DNA of 35,790 bases from an uncultured Prevotellaceae bacterium (GCA_947165505.1 CAMVAT010000033.1:1-35790), one strand, 5' to 3'; counted from the first letter of the stretch, positions 27,424 through 35,790 are shown. Notes: generated by a model not told the origin, from the sequence alone. Program-made: numbers and translations.

Positions 27424-27431
27424 TAACTTCG
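27424..27431 (+). promoter_or_regulatory. Variant -7 element before the 299-aa gene
   Basis: TAACTTCG, one base off TAnnTTTG, follows a T8G run. The same CTCATTTTTTTTG...TTCGCAC layout occurs before ligA (22368-22390). Confidence 0.4.
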
Positions 27432-27484
27432 CACACGAATACATGATAACTAAAAAAACAACCCACTAATTAACTATACAACTT

Positions 27485-28384
27485 ATGACGCAGCAAACAT
27501 GGAACCACGGGCCGGTGCCCGCAGGAGGCACGCCTCCGATGAATCAGAAACCAGACAGCGGACGCAAAGGCTTGATCATTGCCATCGCTGTCGTGTCGGT
27601 ATTGGTGTTGGCACTTGGCGGCTTCATCACGTACAAACTATTGGCAGACGATAAAAAGACGGAAACGGCGAGCGAAAGCACAACCGCTGAGGCCGCTGAT
27701 GGCAAATTGGCCGCTGCCGATGTGCCAAGCGGTGACACGCTCAAGGTGGCCACGGCAACGGCCGACAATGAAGACCTCGAGAAAGACGGCGCTACGGGAA
27801 AACCATCTGATGCCAAAGTGCTCGGGTTTGAGCAGGGCGTGAAATCCGTGCAGTTCGGATTCGAGGCAGGCTACGGCTATACCTATCATTTCGACCGCGA
27901 CGGACAACTCACCGCCGTGGATTATTTCGACCATGGCAATGAAGGCACGTTGACCATGCTCAACGGGAAAGGACTGAAATTCGATGGCGAGGACTTTGGC
28001 TTCGGCGACGATGAAGATGAGCAGCCTCAATCCGAGTCGTTTCATAACGTGATTGAATACCGGCAGCAGGGCGATAAGACCGAGGTATATATGTCTGTGA
28101 ACGGTAAGCCGGCAGAGAAGATAGCGACCTATTATGTGGATGACCAGGGGCGTATCATACGCACGCAGGATTCGTCGCAGACCTATCGGTTTACCTACAA
28201 TGAGGAGGGCAGGGCTTTCAACCAAGAAGGTGCCGAGATGTATCCGCCACTCATCCTTTTCTTCAGCGAGGCTCCCACACTGCCCAAAAAACATAAGGTC
28301 AGGGAGAAAGACGCCAAGGGGCGCCCCATCCAGGTGGATGCCTATCAAGACATGCAGCACTATACCATCACATATTGGCAGTGA
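27485..28384 (+). CDS. Single-pass membrane protein of unknown function
   Basis: I do not recognise this 299-aa protein. It has a polar, Pro-rich N-terminus (1-27), one transmembrane helix (LIIAIAVVSVLVLALGGFIT, about 30-49), an Ala/Thr/Glu/Asp-rich linker (50-110) and a C-terminal domain. That domain contains short Tyr- and Phe-rich strands such as YGYTYHFDRDGQLTAVDYF and DDQGRIIRTQDSSQTYRFTYNEEGRA. These resemble the RHS/YD-like or DUF-type beta-strand repeats with which Bacteroidota proteins handle text-like units, but the match is too weak to name. It is probably periplasmic and anchored in the inner membrane. It forms a pair with the lipoprotein gene 84 bp downstream, which has its own promoter. 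Confidence 0.75.
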   Translation: MTQQTWNHGPVPAGGTPPMNQKPDSGRKGLIIAIAVVSVLVLALGGFITYKLLADDKKTETASESTTAEAADGKLAAADVPSGDTLKVATATADNEDLEKDGATGKPSDAKVLGFEQGVKSVQFGFEAGYGYTYHFDRDGQLTAVDYFDHGNEGTLTMLNGKGLKFDGEDFGFGDDEDEQPQSESFHNVIEYRQQGDKTEVYMSVNGKPAEKIATYYVDDQGRIIRTQDSSQTYRFTYNEEGRAFNQEGAEMYPPLILFFSEAPTLPKKHKVREKDAKGRPIQVDAYQDMQHYTITYWQ

Positions 28385-28408
28385 TATGTAAAAAACATGC
28401 GTTTTTAT

Positions 28409-28439
28409 TTTGTCTTCTCTATCGCTTGCACTACCTTTG
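28409..28439 (+). promoter_or_regulatory. Promoter of the lipoprotein gene
   Basis: TTTG (28409-28412), a 19-bp spacer and TACCTTTG (28432-28439) match the consensus exactly. The predicted transcript starts about 23 nt before the GTG start. Confidence 0.75.
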
Positions 28440-28468
28440 CACCGAAAAAACCACTATAAGTCAATCTT

Positions 28469-29344
28469 GTGAGAAAAGAGAAATGGACAGGGGCTATCAC
28501 TCTGATAGCGGCCATCTGCTTGCTGGTGGCGTGTAAAGACTCGAAAAAGCAGGTGTCGGCCGGCGACGAGCCTACGGAAATCAGCACCGACACACTCGCC
28601 ACGGACACAATCGCCATGCCCGACGAGCCTAAGGACTCCGTTGAGAACATCATCGCTGCCACACCGATGCCTAAAGCGGCCGACGAATTGTTCGACGACT
28701 TCTTCTTTAATTTCTCGGCCAACGAGAAATTACAGATGGAGCGTGTGAATTTTCCGCTGGCAGTGAACGATCATGGCAAAAAGTCTGTAGTGGCGGCCAC
28801 GGAGTGGAAGATGGAGACGTTTTTCGCCGACCAGGGCTTCTACACGCTTATCTTCGACAGTGAGAAACAGATGGAGGTGGTCAAGGACACGACCATCAGC
28901 CATGTCGTGGTCGAGAAAGTGTTTCTCGAACAAAAGCAGGTGGAGCAGTATGTCTTTGACCGGCAGGAGGGACTGTGGAAACTCACGGAAATAGACCGTC
29001 ATGCGTTGTTGAAAAACGCCAACAGCGACTTCTTGAACTTCTATGATAAGTTCTCTAAAGATTCGCTCTTTCAGGTGCAGAGCCTCAACGCACCCGTCAA
29101 AACGGTCATTCCCGACCCCGAAGACGACTTTAATATGCTCGAAGGGGAGTTTTACCCGGAACAATGGCAGGACTTCAAACCCGAGGTGCTGCCACAAGGG
29201 TTTATCTACAATATCCAATACGGGCAGCCATGTAAAGGAGGGGCACGTAAAATATTTGTCATCAGAGGCATTTCCAACAGCCTGGAGATTGAGATGACGT
29301 TCCTCTTGAAAGGAGGAGAATGGAGACTCGTCAAATTGATATAA
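28469..29344 (+). CDS. Predicted lipoprotein of unknown function, GTG start
   Basis: The 291-aa protein starts with GTG at 28469, giving MRKEKWTGAITLIAAICLLVACKDSKKQ in translation split across signal and mature parts. The LVAC lipobox with Cys22 predicts lipidation and a periplasm- or surface-facing anchor. The next ATG would remove most of the signal peptide, which supports the GTG. Residues 25-60 are an acidic linker, and the C-terminal part is a globular domain with strands such as YTLIFDSEKQMEV and GWRLVKLI-like ends. The mature domain is reminiscent of the DUF4348-type Bacteroidota lipoproteins (NFSANEKLQMERVNFPL), but I hold this loosely. The function is unknown. Confidence 0.8.
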   Translation: MRKEKWTGAITLIAAICLLVACKDSKKQVSAGDEPTEISTDTLATDTIAMPDEPKDSVENIIAATPMPKAADELFDDFFFNFSANEKLQMERVNFPLAVNDHGKKSVVAATEWKMETFFADQGFYTLIFDSEKQMEVVKDTTISHVVVEKVFLEQKQVEQYVFDRQEGLWKLTEIDRHALLKNANSDFLNFYDKFSKDSLFQVQSLNAPVKTVIPDPEDDFNMLEGEFYPEQWQDFKPEVLPQGFIYNIQYGQPCKGGARKIFVIRGISNSLEIEMTFLLKGGEWRLVKLI

Positions 29345-29400
29345 GGTGGGGGCAGTTGCCACCAATCTAAAAATCATCAATTAATAGAACACACCTTAAC

Positions 29401-30426
29401 ATGAACATACAAGAGAATTACGACCTTGCACGGCACAATACCTTTGGCATCAGTGCACGGTGTAAACGATTCATCGAATATACCAACGAGGATGAGGCCC
29501 TGCAGGTGGCCGCATGGCTCAAAGAAGATACCGACCCGTTGCTCATCATCGGTGGCGGGAGCAATCTGCTGCTTACACGCGACTTTCCCGGCACGGTGGT
29601 GCGTGCCGCGGTGCGTGGCATCGAGGCCGATGTGATCGATGAGGTCGATACTGAGCATTGCGTCGTGCAGTGCGGAGCCGGCGAACGGTGGGACGATGTG
29701 GTGGCATGGTGCGTGGAGCATGGGTGCTACGGGGCGGAAAACCTCTCGCTCATCCCCGGTGATGTGGGGGCCAGTGTCGTGCAGAATATCGGTGCTTACG
29801 GGGTAGAGGTGAAAGACTTGGTGCTCATGATCGAGGCCGTAGAGATAGAGACTGGGCAAATGGTGGTCTTCGGACGTGCCGACTGCCAGTATGGCTACCG
29901 CCAGAGCCGTTTCAAGCAAGACTGGCGCAATAAATACCTCATCACGCGGGTGCTCTATCTCATGCAGCGACAGTTCACACCGTTGCTTGATTATGGCAAT
30001 GTGAGGCAGGCTTTAGAGCAAAGGGGCATCACTGAGCCATCGGCGGCCGAGATGCGTCAGGTGGTCATTGATATCCGCAAGGAGAAATTGCCCGACCCCG
30101 AAGTGTGGGGAAATGCAGGTAGTTTCTTTATGAATCCGGTAGTGGAGCGTGCTGTTTATGAGCAACTGGCTGCTCAATATCCTCAGATGCCGCATTATGC
30201 TGTCGATAAGGAGCATGAGAAGATACCCGCAGGATGGATGATCGAACAATGCGGATGGAAGGGGAAGACACTCGGGCGCGCAGGGGTCTATGACCGTCAG
30301 GCTTTGGTGCTCGTCAATAAGGGCGGTGCCACGGGCGAGGACATCGTCAACCTCTGTCAGGCTATCTGCAAGGATGTAAATGACCGCTTCGGCATACAAC
30401 TACACCCCGAGGTGAATATTATATAA
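29401..30426 (+). CDS. murB: UDP-N-acetylenolpyruvoylglucosamine reductase
   Basis: The 341-aa flavoenzyme reduces UDP-GlcNAc-enolpyruvate to UDP-MurNAc, the second committed step of peptidoglycan synthesis in the cytoplasm. Typical type I motifs are NTFGISARCKRFIEY at the start, the FAD-binding LIIGGGSNLLLT, ENLSLIPGDVGASVVQNIGAYG and YGYRQSRFK with the Tyr loop. The proton-donating Ser is in NAGSFFMNP, and the terminal Glu is in LHPEVNII. Length matches E. coli MurB (342 aa). It starts 57 nt after the lipoprotein gene, and the metallo-hydrolase gene follows by 6 nt. Confidence 0.97.
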   Translation: MNIQENYDLARHNTFGISARCKRFIEYTNEDEALQVAAWLKEDTDPLLIIGGGSNLLLTRDFPGTVVRAAVRGIEADVIDEVDTEHCVVQCGAGERWDDVVAWCVEHGCYGAENLSLIPGDVGASVVQNIGAYGVEVKDLVLMIEAVEIETGQMVVFGRADCQYGYRQSRFKQDWRNKYLITRVLYLMQRQFTPLLDYGNVRQALEQRGITEPSAAEMRQVVIDIRKEKLPDPEVWGNAGSFFMNPVVERAVYEQLAAQYPQMPHYAVDKEHEKIPAGWMIEQCGWKGKTLGRAGVYDRQALVLVNKGGATGEDIVNLCQAICKDVNDRFGIQLHPEVNII

Positions 30427-30432
30427 GGTGGT

Positions 30433-31239
30433 ATGATGGTTGCAGTCAATCCCTCTCAATCTGCCACACTCACTTTTCTTGGCACGGGCACCTCGGGCGG
30501 CGTGCCTTCTATCGGTTGCACGTGCGAAGTGTGTCAAAGCACTGACCCGCATGATAAACGGCTGCGCTGCGCTGCCATGCTCGAAACGGAGCACACACGT
30601 CTGCTCATCGATTGCGGACCCGATGCCCGCCAGCAGTTGCTCGGCGTGCCTTTCCGTGCTATCGACGGGGTGATACTCACTCATATCCATTACGACCACG
30701 TGGCGGGAATAGACGACCTGCGTCCTTTCTGCGCCATCGATTATCCCGAGATGCGGTCGATACCGATCTATGCCAATCAGGCTACGGCCGATGCGCTGCA
30801 CCGCACCATGCCCTATTGTTTCGGCGAACATCTGTATCCCGGGGTGCCGCTGCTGGATTTGAAAACCATCCCGCCCCATGTGCCCTTCAAGGTGGGCGAC
30901 TTCGAAATCATACCCTTTGTCGTCTATCACCACGACCTGCCTATCTTTGCCTACCGCATCGGATCGCTGGTCTATATTACCGACATGAAGAGCATCGACG
31001 ACGATGAGATACCCTATGCAGAGGATGCCAGCCTGCTGGTGGTCAATGCGCTGCGATGGCACAAGCCGCACCACTCACATCAGACGGTAGAGGAGGCGGT
31101 GGCATTCGCACGCAGGGTGCGCGCACGGCGTACCCTCCTCATTCATGGAAACCATCAAATAGGACTGCATGAGCAGACCAACGCCCTGCTGCCTCCCGAC
31201 ATCCAACTCGCTTACGACGGGATGCAAATACAATTATAA
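30433..31239 (+). CDS. PhnP-like metallo-beta-lactamase-fold phosphodiesterase
   Basis: The 268-aa protein has the metallo-beta-lactamase motif THIHYDHVAG (H84, H86, D88 and H89) and TDMKSID further on, which supply a dimetal centre. An N-terminal GCTCEVC (C29, C31, C34) and the C-terminal HGNHQIGLH match the structural zinc site of E. coli PhnP, the 5-phosphoribosyl 1,2-cyclic phosphate phosphodiesterase. No phosphonate lyase genes are nearby, so it is probably a general cyclic phosphodiesterase. An AAGGTGG precedes the start, and translation is likely coupled to murB. The stop overlaps the convergent thiL stop by 6 nt. Confidence 0.9.
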   Translation: MMVAVNPSQSATLTFLGTGTSGGVPSIGCTCEVCQSTDPHDKRLRCAAMLETEHTRLLIDCGPDARQQLLGVPFRAIDGVILTHIHYDHVAGIDDLRPFCAIDYPEMRSIPIYANQATADALHRTMPYCFGEHLYPGVPLLDLKTIPPHVPFKVGDFEIIPFVVYHHDLPIFAYRIGSLVYITDMKSIDDDEIPYAEDASLLVVNALRWHKPHHSHQTVEEAVAFARRVRARRTLLIHGNHQIGLHEQTNALLPPDIQLAYDGMQIQL

Positions 31240-32301
31240 CAATGGGTTCCACCCTTGCGCCTTCAGCTCAAACTCCTGTCCGTCGCGGCTTACCATTTGC
31301 AAGCCAAGTTCGGCACGGGTGATATGACCGATGAGGCGGATGCCTTCCAACTGTTCTATCTTCTCATGGTCGCCGATGGGTACGGTGAAGAGCAACTCAT
31401 AGTCTTCGCCGCCATTCAGGGCGCAGGTGGTCACGTTCATGTTCAATTCTTCGGCCATGACGGCGGTCTGATAGTCGATGGGCAGATGCTTCTCGAAGAT
31501 TCGGCACCCGCAACAGCTCTGGCGGCAGATGTGCATCAGTTCACTGCTCAGTCCGTCGCTGATGTCCATCATGGCTGTGGGACGGATGCCGGCGGCACGC
31601 AACTGCTCCACCACGTCACCACGGGCCTCGGGCTTCAACTGCCGTTGCAGCAGATATTCCTTGCCGGCGAAGTCGGGCGAGAAATGGGCCAGTTGCTCCA
31701 AAGCACGCTGGTCGTTCTTCTTCCGGGCCTCATCCACCTGTTGGTAATAGACGCTCTTCTCGCGCTCCAACAGTTGCAGACCCATATAGGCGGCGCCCAG
31801 GTCGCCGCTCACACAGATGAGGTCGGTGTCTTTGGCACCATTACGATAGACGATTTCTTCTTTCTGCGCCTCGCCGATGCACGTGATGCTGATGGCCAGA
31901 CCTGTATATGACGAGGTGGTGTCGCCACCTACGATATCAATGCCCCATTTGTCGCACGCCTTGCGCAGACCGTCGTAAAACTGCTCCATATCCTCCACCG
32001 TGAATCGCTTGCTCAAGGCTATGCTCACCAGCATCTGCCGTGGGGTGCCATTCATGGCGAAGATATCGCTGATATTGACCATCGCCGACTTATATCCTAA
32101 ATGTTGCAGGTCGATATAGGTCAGGTCGAAATGAATGCCTTCCATCAGCATGTCGGTGGTCACAAGCACCTCTTTGTCGGGATAGTGCAGCACGCTGCAG
32201 TCGTCGCCCACACCGTAGCGGGTTGATGTGTTCTTGGGCTTGATGTCTTGTGTCAGATGGCGAATCAAACCGAATTCGCCCAGTTTTGATATGTCTGTCA
32301 T
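31234..32301 (-). CDS. thiL: Thiamine-monophosphate kinase
   Basis: The 355-aa PurM-like enzyme phosphorylates thiamine monophosphate to the cofactor thiamine diphosphate, which IlvB among others needs. Motifs include GVGDDCSVLHYP, TTDMLMEGIHFDL, VNISDIFAMNGTPRQMLVS, GGDTTSSYTGL, MMDISDGLSSELMHIC and ALNGGEDYELLFT, all in family order. Length is typical. It is at the 3' end of an sppA-lpxK-thiL run of minus-strand genes, with spacers of 180 and 200 bp rich in repeats. The gene ends inside the convergent PhnP-like gene. Confidence 0.96.
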   Translation of the reverse strand: MTDISKLGEFGLIRHLTQDIKPKNTSTRYGVGDDCSVLHYPDKEVLVTTDMLMEGIHFDLTYIDLQHLGYKSAMVNISDIFAMNGTPRQMLVSIALSKRFTVEDMEQFYDGLRKACDKWGIDIVGGDTTSSYTGLAISITCIGEAQKEEIVYRNGAKDTDLICVSGDLGAAYMGLQLLEREKSVYYQQVDEARKKNDQRALEQLAHFSPDFAGKEYLLQRQLKPEARGDVVEQLRAAGIRPTAMMDISDGLSSELMHICRQSCCGCRIFEKHLPIDYQTAVMAEELNMNVTTCALNGGEDYELLFTVPIGDHEKIEQLEGIRLIGHITRAELGLQMVSRDGQEFELKAQGWNPLL

Positions 32302-32307
32302 TATTTT

Positions 32308-32405
32308 TGTTGAGTGTTTAGTGTTCTAACACTGTTGAGGGTTGAGGGTTTAGTGTTCTAGCACTGTTGAGGGTTGAGGGTTTAGTGTTTAGTGTTCTAG
32401 CACTA
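32308..32405. repeat. TTTAGTGTTCTAGCACTGTTGAGG tandem array
   Basis: About three copies of a 30-40-bp unit combining GTTTAGTGTTCTAGCACT with GTTGAGGGTTGAGG. A related array lies before lpxK at 33699-33800 (CTACACTGTTTAGGG variants). Confidence 0.75.
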
Positions 32406-32468
32406 TTTCGCGCTCTGAGTTATCCCATCTACCTCGTCTCGGAGTCAACCCCATCTGCCTCAGCTCGT

Positions 32469-32504
32469 GTCTCCCTCCCCTCGGGGAGGGTCGGGGAGGG
32501 GGCT
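32469..32504. repeat. G-tailed palindrome at the lpxK stop codon
   Basis: Identical over 36 bp to the copy at 17913-17948. One base separates it from the lpxK stop codon. Confidence 0.85.
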
Positions 32505-32505
32505 C

Positions 32506-33687
32506 TCAATCACTTCTGAAACTGATGGTGCGTGGGCGGTTGGCGCCTTGCTGTGTGTCTTTGGGCTTGTCTTCCTCTTTCTTCCTGATCAAGATGCTGT
32601 TTTTCGAGTTTTTGTGCACGTAGCTTAAAATCTTGTTGTTGAATGTCTCCTCATGGTCCAACAGGAATTTGATCTTGATGGGCAGCACATAGAGCGCCGC
32701 TTTCACCTCGTCGCTCAGTCCGTCGAGCGCACGCAGGCGCACTTCGTCTTTCTCTGTGGTGATGATGATTTTGGGAGAGGGGAGGGCGGCAAACTGTTGA
32801 TGGATGGCGTCCACGTCTTCGGCTGTGAAGTCATGGTGGTCGGCGAAGATGAGGGGGGTGATGTGCTCACTATAGGCTCGTAGGTCGTTCTCCATCTGTT
32901 GTGGCGACGCGATGCCGGAGAGCAGAAGCACCGACTCGTCGCTGACTATCGACGACAGGGGGCGTGCCGGGGCGTTGCCATTGAAGGGGCGCAGGTCGCC
33001 ATACACGATGCTGCTGAAGAGCAGTGCCTGATAGGGGTAGAGGTCAAGGGCCTTAGACACCACACGGTAGTCGATGGGGTTGAGGGCGTCAGGACACTTC
33101 GTCACAATGACGATGTCGGCACGGTTCTTGCCCGATACAGGCTCTCGCAGACGGCCGGCAGGCAACAGCTTGTCGTAAACAATCAGCCGATGGTAGTCGA
33201 TGAGCAGGATATTGATGCCTGGCTTCACATAGCGGTGTTGATAGGCGTCGTCGAGCAGGATAATCTCGGTATCGCGCGTCTGTTCGTCGGTCATCAGACG
33301 GTCGATGCCCTCGCACCGGTCTTCATCTACAGCTACCACGATGTCAGGATATTTCTGGTGCATCTGGTAGGGCTCGTCGCCAATGTCGGCCACGGTCGAA
33401 TGGTCATCTGCCAAGAGATAACCTTTTGTCTTGCGCTTGTAGCCACGGCTGAGCACGGCAATCTTCGCGTCTTCCTTCAACAGCTCAACCAGATATTCCA
33501 CATGGGGGGTCTTGCCGGAGCCGCCCACGGTGATGTTGCCCACCGAGATGACGGGCACACTAAACGACCGGCTCTTCAATATTCCCAGGTCGAAAAGCTT
33601 GTTGCGGATGCCTACACCAATGCCGTATAGCCAGCTCAATGGGAGCAGCCGCTTGTCGATGGTTATCAAATCACCTTCTACTGGCAT
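32506..33687 (-). CDS. lpxK: Tetraacyldisaccharide 4'-kinase
   Basis: The 393-aa membrane-associated kinase phosphorylates the 4' position of the lipid A disaccharide precursor. The N-terminal hydrophobic helix (LPLSWLYGIGVGI) is followed by the P-loop VGNITVGGSGKTPHVEYL (49-66) and DDAYQHRYVKPGINILLIDYHR, which holds the family Asp and His. Length exceeds E. coli LpxK (328 aa). The additional C-terminal part is a charged tail (RKKEEDKPKDTQQGANRPR) that looks disordered. The organism therefore makes lipid A and is Gram-negative. sppA lies upstream and thiL downstream on the same strand. Confidence 0.95.
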   Translation of the reverse strand: MPVEGDLITIDKRLLPLSWLYGIGVGIRNKLFDLGILKSRSFSVPVISVGNITVGGSGKTPHVEYLVELLKEDAKIAVLSRGYKRKTKGYLLADDHSTVADIGDEPYQMHQKYPDIVVAVDEDRCEGIDRLMTDEQTRDTEIILLDDAYQHRYVKPGINILLIDYHRLIVYDKLLPAGRLREPVSGKNRADIVIVTKCPDALNPIDYRVVSKALDLYPYQALLFSSIVYGDLRPFNGNAPARPLSSIVSDESVLLLSGIASPQQMENDLRAYSEHITPLIFADHHDFTAEDVDAIHQQFAALPSPKIIITTEKDEVRLRALDGLSDEVKAALYVLPIKIKFLLDHEETFNNKILSYVHKNSKNSILIRKKEEDKPKDTQQGANRPRTISFRSD

Positions 33688-33698
33688 GTGTCTTTTTT

Positions 33699-33800
33699 TG
33701 TTTAGGGTTTAGGGTTGAGGGTTTAGTGTTCTACACTGTTTAGGGTTGAGGGTTTAGTGTTCTACACTGTTTAGGGTTGAGTGTTAAGTATTCTACACAG
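33699..33800. repeat. TTTAGGGTTGAGG tandem array before lpxK
   Basis: Three near copies of GGGTTTAGTGTTCTACACTGTTTAGGGTTGAG between sppA and lpxK, followed by C-rich CTGCCCCCTGC spacer (33822-33852). The repeats may limit read-through from sppA. Confidence 0.75.
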
Positions 33801-33869
33801 TTTCGGGCTCGGGTGCTATTCTCCTGCCCCCTGCACCTTGCCCCCTGCCCCAAAATATTCTCTCACCCC

Positions 33870-35633
33870 TTACCTCACATTCAGGTAGAACGGTATGCGT
33901 GCCTGGATGGCATTGTGGTGGTTGAGTGTGCGCAGGAACATGAATGCCTGGTAGTACTCGCCCATCATCTCACGCATGTTGTCGTCTAAGTAACTGCCGT
34001 TCTGCACTTCGCCGAGCAGTTGGTCGGTCCAACTCTTCGGGGCAGGATAGTTCGAGGTGTGATATTCTGTCAGGTTGGCCAGCGAGGCAGCTTTTTTAAC
34101 GGCTGCATCCAGACCGCCCAACTCATCTACTAACTTGTTCTTCAGCGCATCCTGGCCCAGCCAGACATGGCCCTGTGCTATCTTCTCCACGTCCTCGACA
34201 CTCATCTTACGACCCGTGGCAACACGCGAGCGGAACAAATCGTAACCACGCTCAATGTAATGGTCCAGATAAGCCATCTCCTCTTCGTTAAACGGACGTG
34301 CCATGGTGCCAAAGGCGCTGTTCTTGTTGGTCTTTACCTCGTCGAACTTCACACCCAGCTTCTCCGTGAGCAACTGGCTGGCGTCGGGGAACATGCCGAA
34401 GATGCCGATGCTGCCCGTCAGCGTGGTGGGCTCTGCTACGATCCAATTGCTTCCGCAACTGATATAGTAGCCACCCGATGCGGCCATTCCGCCCATGGAT
34501 ACCACGACGGGTTTCTTGGCTTTCAGCACTTCTACTTGATGCCAGATCTGCTCTGAGGCATAGGCGCTGCCGCCGCCGGAGTTCACACGCAACACCACAG
34601 CCTTCACGTCGTCGTCGTTCATCAGACGCTCAAGGTCCTTGCACACTTCCTGAGCATCTATCACATGACTGCTCGCAATGCCCTGGGCACCGCCGTCAAC
34701 AATGTCGCCGTAGGCATAATACACGGCGATTTCCTCGCCGTCGCGCTTGCTCTTGACGTTGGCCATCTCGGTCACTGACACCTGACGGATAAATTCGTCG
34801 TCGTTGAGACCCAGACGCTGCTTCACCTCCTTCTTTACTTCGTCGGTGTATATCAAGCCGTCTATCATCTTGTAGTTCTTGTAGTTCTGCGGGTCTTCAA
34901 ACATAATCAGACGGTCGGCGTAGGCGTTGAGCGAGTCGGTGCTGATCTTACGGCTCTCCGACACTTCTTTGAGCACATTCTCCCACAGGCCGTTGACGTA
35001 GGCGGTCACTTGCTCGCGGTTGGCGTCGCTCATCTTGTCGGCGGTGAACAGCTCGGGGGCACTCTTATAAGCGCCAACCTTCGACAGCTGCATCTTCACG
35101 CCGAACTTCGCCATCAGGTCTTTCAAGAAATAGGGCTGTGAGGCGATGCCGTGCCAGTCGATCTGACCACAGGGGTTCAGATATATCTTGTCGGCCACCG
35201 AGGCCAGGTAATAACTGCTCTGGGTATAGGTGTCGGCGTAGGCGATAATCCATTTGCCCGACTGCTTGAAGTCGGACAAGGCGTGGCGGATGGCTTGAAC
35301 CGAGGCGTATGAGTCGGCGGCAAACATGCCGGCCTCGATATAAATGCCTTTCACCTCTTCGCTGTCTTTTGCTTTGCGGATGGCGGTGAGCACATCGTCT
35401 AAGCCGATGCCGGAACCCTCGCCGCTCAGGCTCGACAGCACACTGCTTTCCGCCCGTTCGTTGAGCACACCGCTCAAATTCAGCACGACCACGGAATTGT
35501 CGCTGAGTTTCACGGATGAATTACCTGCCGATAGCATGCCGATGAGGCACATCACACCAAGAAACATGGTCAGAATACTGAAAAAAAGCATGCCCACCAT
35601 CGTGGCGAACACCATCTTAAAAAACTGTTTCAT
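33870..35633 (-). CDS. sppA: Signal peptide peptidase SppA, long (67K) type
   Basis: The 587-aa membrane-anchored serine protease degrades cleaved signal peptides on the periplasmic side. An N-terminal transmembrane helix (about 8-35) is followed by two tandem SppA domains. The catalytic Lys is K190 in LSKVGAYKSAPE in the first domain, and the nucleophile is S386 in SMGGMAASGGYYIS in the second. This corresponds to K209 and S409 in E. coli SppA (618 aa). ITGSIGIF-type substrate strands (TLTGSIGIFGMF) follow. It is the first gene of the sppA-lpxK-thiL series and has a good promoter. Confidence 0.96.
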   Translation of the reverse strand: MKQFFKMVFATMVGMLFFSILTMFLGVMCLIGMLSAGNSSVKLSDNSVVVLNLSGVLNERAESSVLSSLSGEGSGIGLDDVLTAIRKAKDSEEVKGIYIEAGMFAADSYASVQAIRHALSDFKQSGKWIIAYADTYTQSSYYLASVADKIYLNPCGQIDWHGIASQPYFLKDLMAKFGVKMQLSKVGAYKSAPELFTADKMSDANREQVTAYVNGLWENVLKEVSESRKISTDSLNAYADRLIMFEDPQNYKNYKMIDGLIYTDEVKKEVKQRLGLNDDEFIRQVSVTEMANVKSKRDGEEIAVYYAYGDIVDGGAQGIASSHVIDAQEVCKDLERLMNDDDVKAVVLRVNSGGGSAYASEQIWHQVEVLKAKKPVVVSMGGMAASGGYYISCGSNWIVAEPTTLTGSIGIFGMFPDASQLLTEKLGVKFDEVKTNKNSAFGTMARPFNEEEMAYLDHYIERGYDLFRSRVATGRKMSVEDVEKIAQGHVWLGQDALKNKLVDELGGLDAAVKKAASLANLTEYHTSNYPAPKSWTDQLLGEVQNGSYLDDNMREMMGEYYQAFMFLRTLNHHNAIQARIPFYLNVR

Positions 35634-35658
35634 TTCTTATCTCATTGGGTTTATTGTG

Positions 35659-35690
35659 CAAAAGTAATCCTTTTTCATGGATTCACCAAA
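35659..35690 (-). promoter_or_regulatory. sppA promoter
   Basis: TTTG (complement of 35687-35690), a 20-bp spacer and TACTTTTG (complement of 35659-35666). The implied leader is about 18 nt. Confidence 0.75.
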
Positions 35691-35767
35691 TGATTGTATG
35701 TTTTTTTATTCAACTTCCGCAAGCTCCCCTTGCTCTATAGAGTCAACCAGCAAGTGCAAGTTTCCTG

Positions 35768-35775
35768 CAAAGTTA
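35768..35775 (-). promoter_or_regulatory. Second minus-strand -7 box upstream of sppA
   Basis: TAACTTTG lies about 135 nt before sppA; its -33 box would fall at or beyond the window end. The 80 bp downstream hold CTTGC/GCAAG and AACTT/AAGTT inverted pairs and the palindrome CTCTATAGAG (35737-35746), so a small RNA or a second sppA promoter is possible. Confidence 0.35.
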
Positions 35776-35790
35776 CTCGTAATGTTTGAA

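Overview
The window looks like chromosomal DNA of a Bacteroidota bacterium, most likely a Prevotella-like member of the Prevotellaceae. The reasons are the many TTTG / TAnnTTTG promoters (the Bacteroidota primary sigma-factor signal), weak Shine-Dalgarno sequences, the protein families present (GYF-CD225 protein, DUF2752, DUF805, secreted C1B peptidase, LpxK) and intergenic spacers packed with short repeats. The genus is an inference; no rRNA or tRNA gene was seen.

Bases 1-5120: a remnant of an outer-membrane protein gene (163-285) is followed abruptly by AT-rich DNA carrying a five-gene minus-strand operon. In transcription order this is an XRE controller, two EcoRV-like restriction endonucleases (265 and 316 aa), an M.EcoRV-like alpha-class adenine methyltransferase and a second, beta-class methyltransferase. 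Base composition, the truncated neighbour and inverted repeats suggest horizontal acquisition. Two EcoRV-type nucleases, both with complete catalytic residues, together with two unrelated methylases form an unusual architecture and are the main candidate for an undescribed system.

Bases 5120-12000: a repeat-rich spacer, then ilvD, ilvB, ilvN, an acyl-ACP thioesterase and ilvC, all on the plus strand. These encode acetolactate synthase, ketol-acid reductoisomerase and dihydroxyacid dehydratase for valine and isoleucine synthesis. ilvD and ilvC have almost identical promoters, and the ilvD promoter core is duplicated 74 bp upstream.

Bases 12000-19400 (minus strand): recQ, recJ, a secreted bleomycin-hydrolase-type cysteine peptidase and an Xaa-Pro aminopeptidase, separated by twin-hairpin REP-like elements. 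Bases 19400-21500: a GYF-CD225 protein and a DUF2752 protein face a DUF805 protein across a terminator; the CD225 and DUF805 proteins both carry Tyr/Gly/Gln/Pro-rich tracts.

Bases 21600-27400: trmD (minus); ligA and a B3/B4-domain protein (plus); an SDR oxidoreductase and pheS (minus). LigA is about 90 residues longer than usual because two near-identical 60-bp palindromic repeats lie in frame inside the gene, and it ends in a sliding-clamp-like motif. Bases 27400-35790: two surface or membrane hypotheticals, murB and a PhnP-like metallo-hydrolase (plus), then thiL, lpxK and sppA (minus), serving cell-wall, thiamine and lipid A synthesis and envelope proteolysis.

The spacers hold several dispersed repeat families: a 26-bp perfect inverted repeat with internal palindromes, a G-tailed palindrome placed just after stop codons, and TTTAGTGTTGAG-type repeats.
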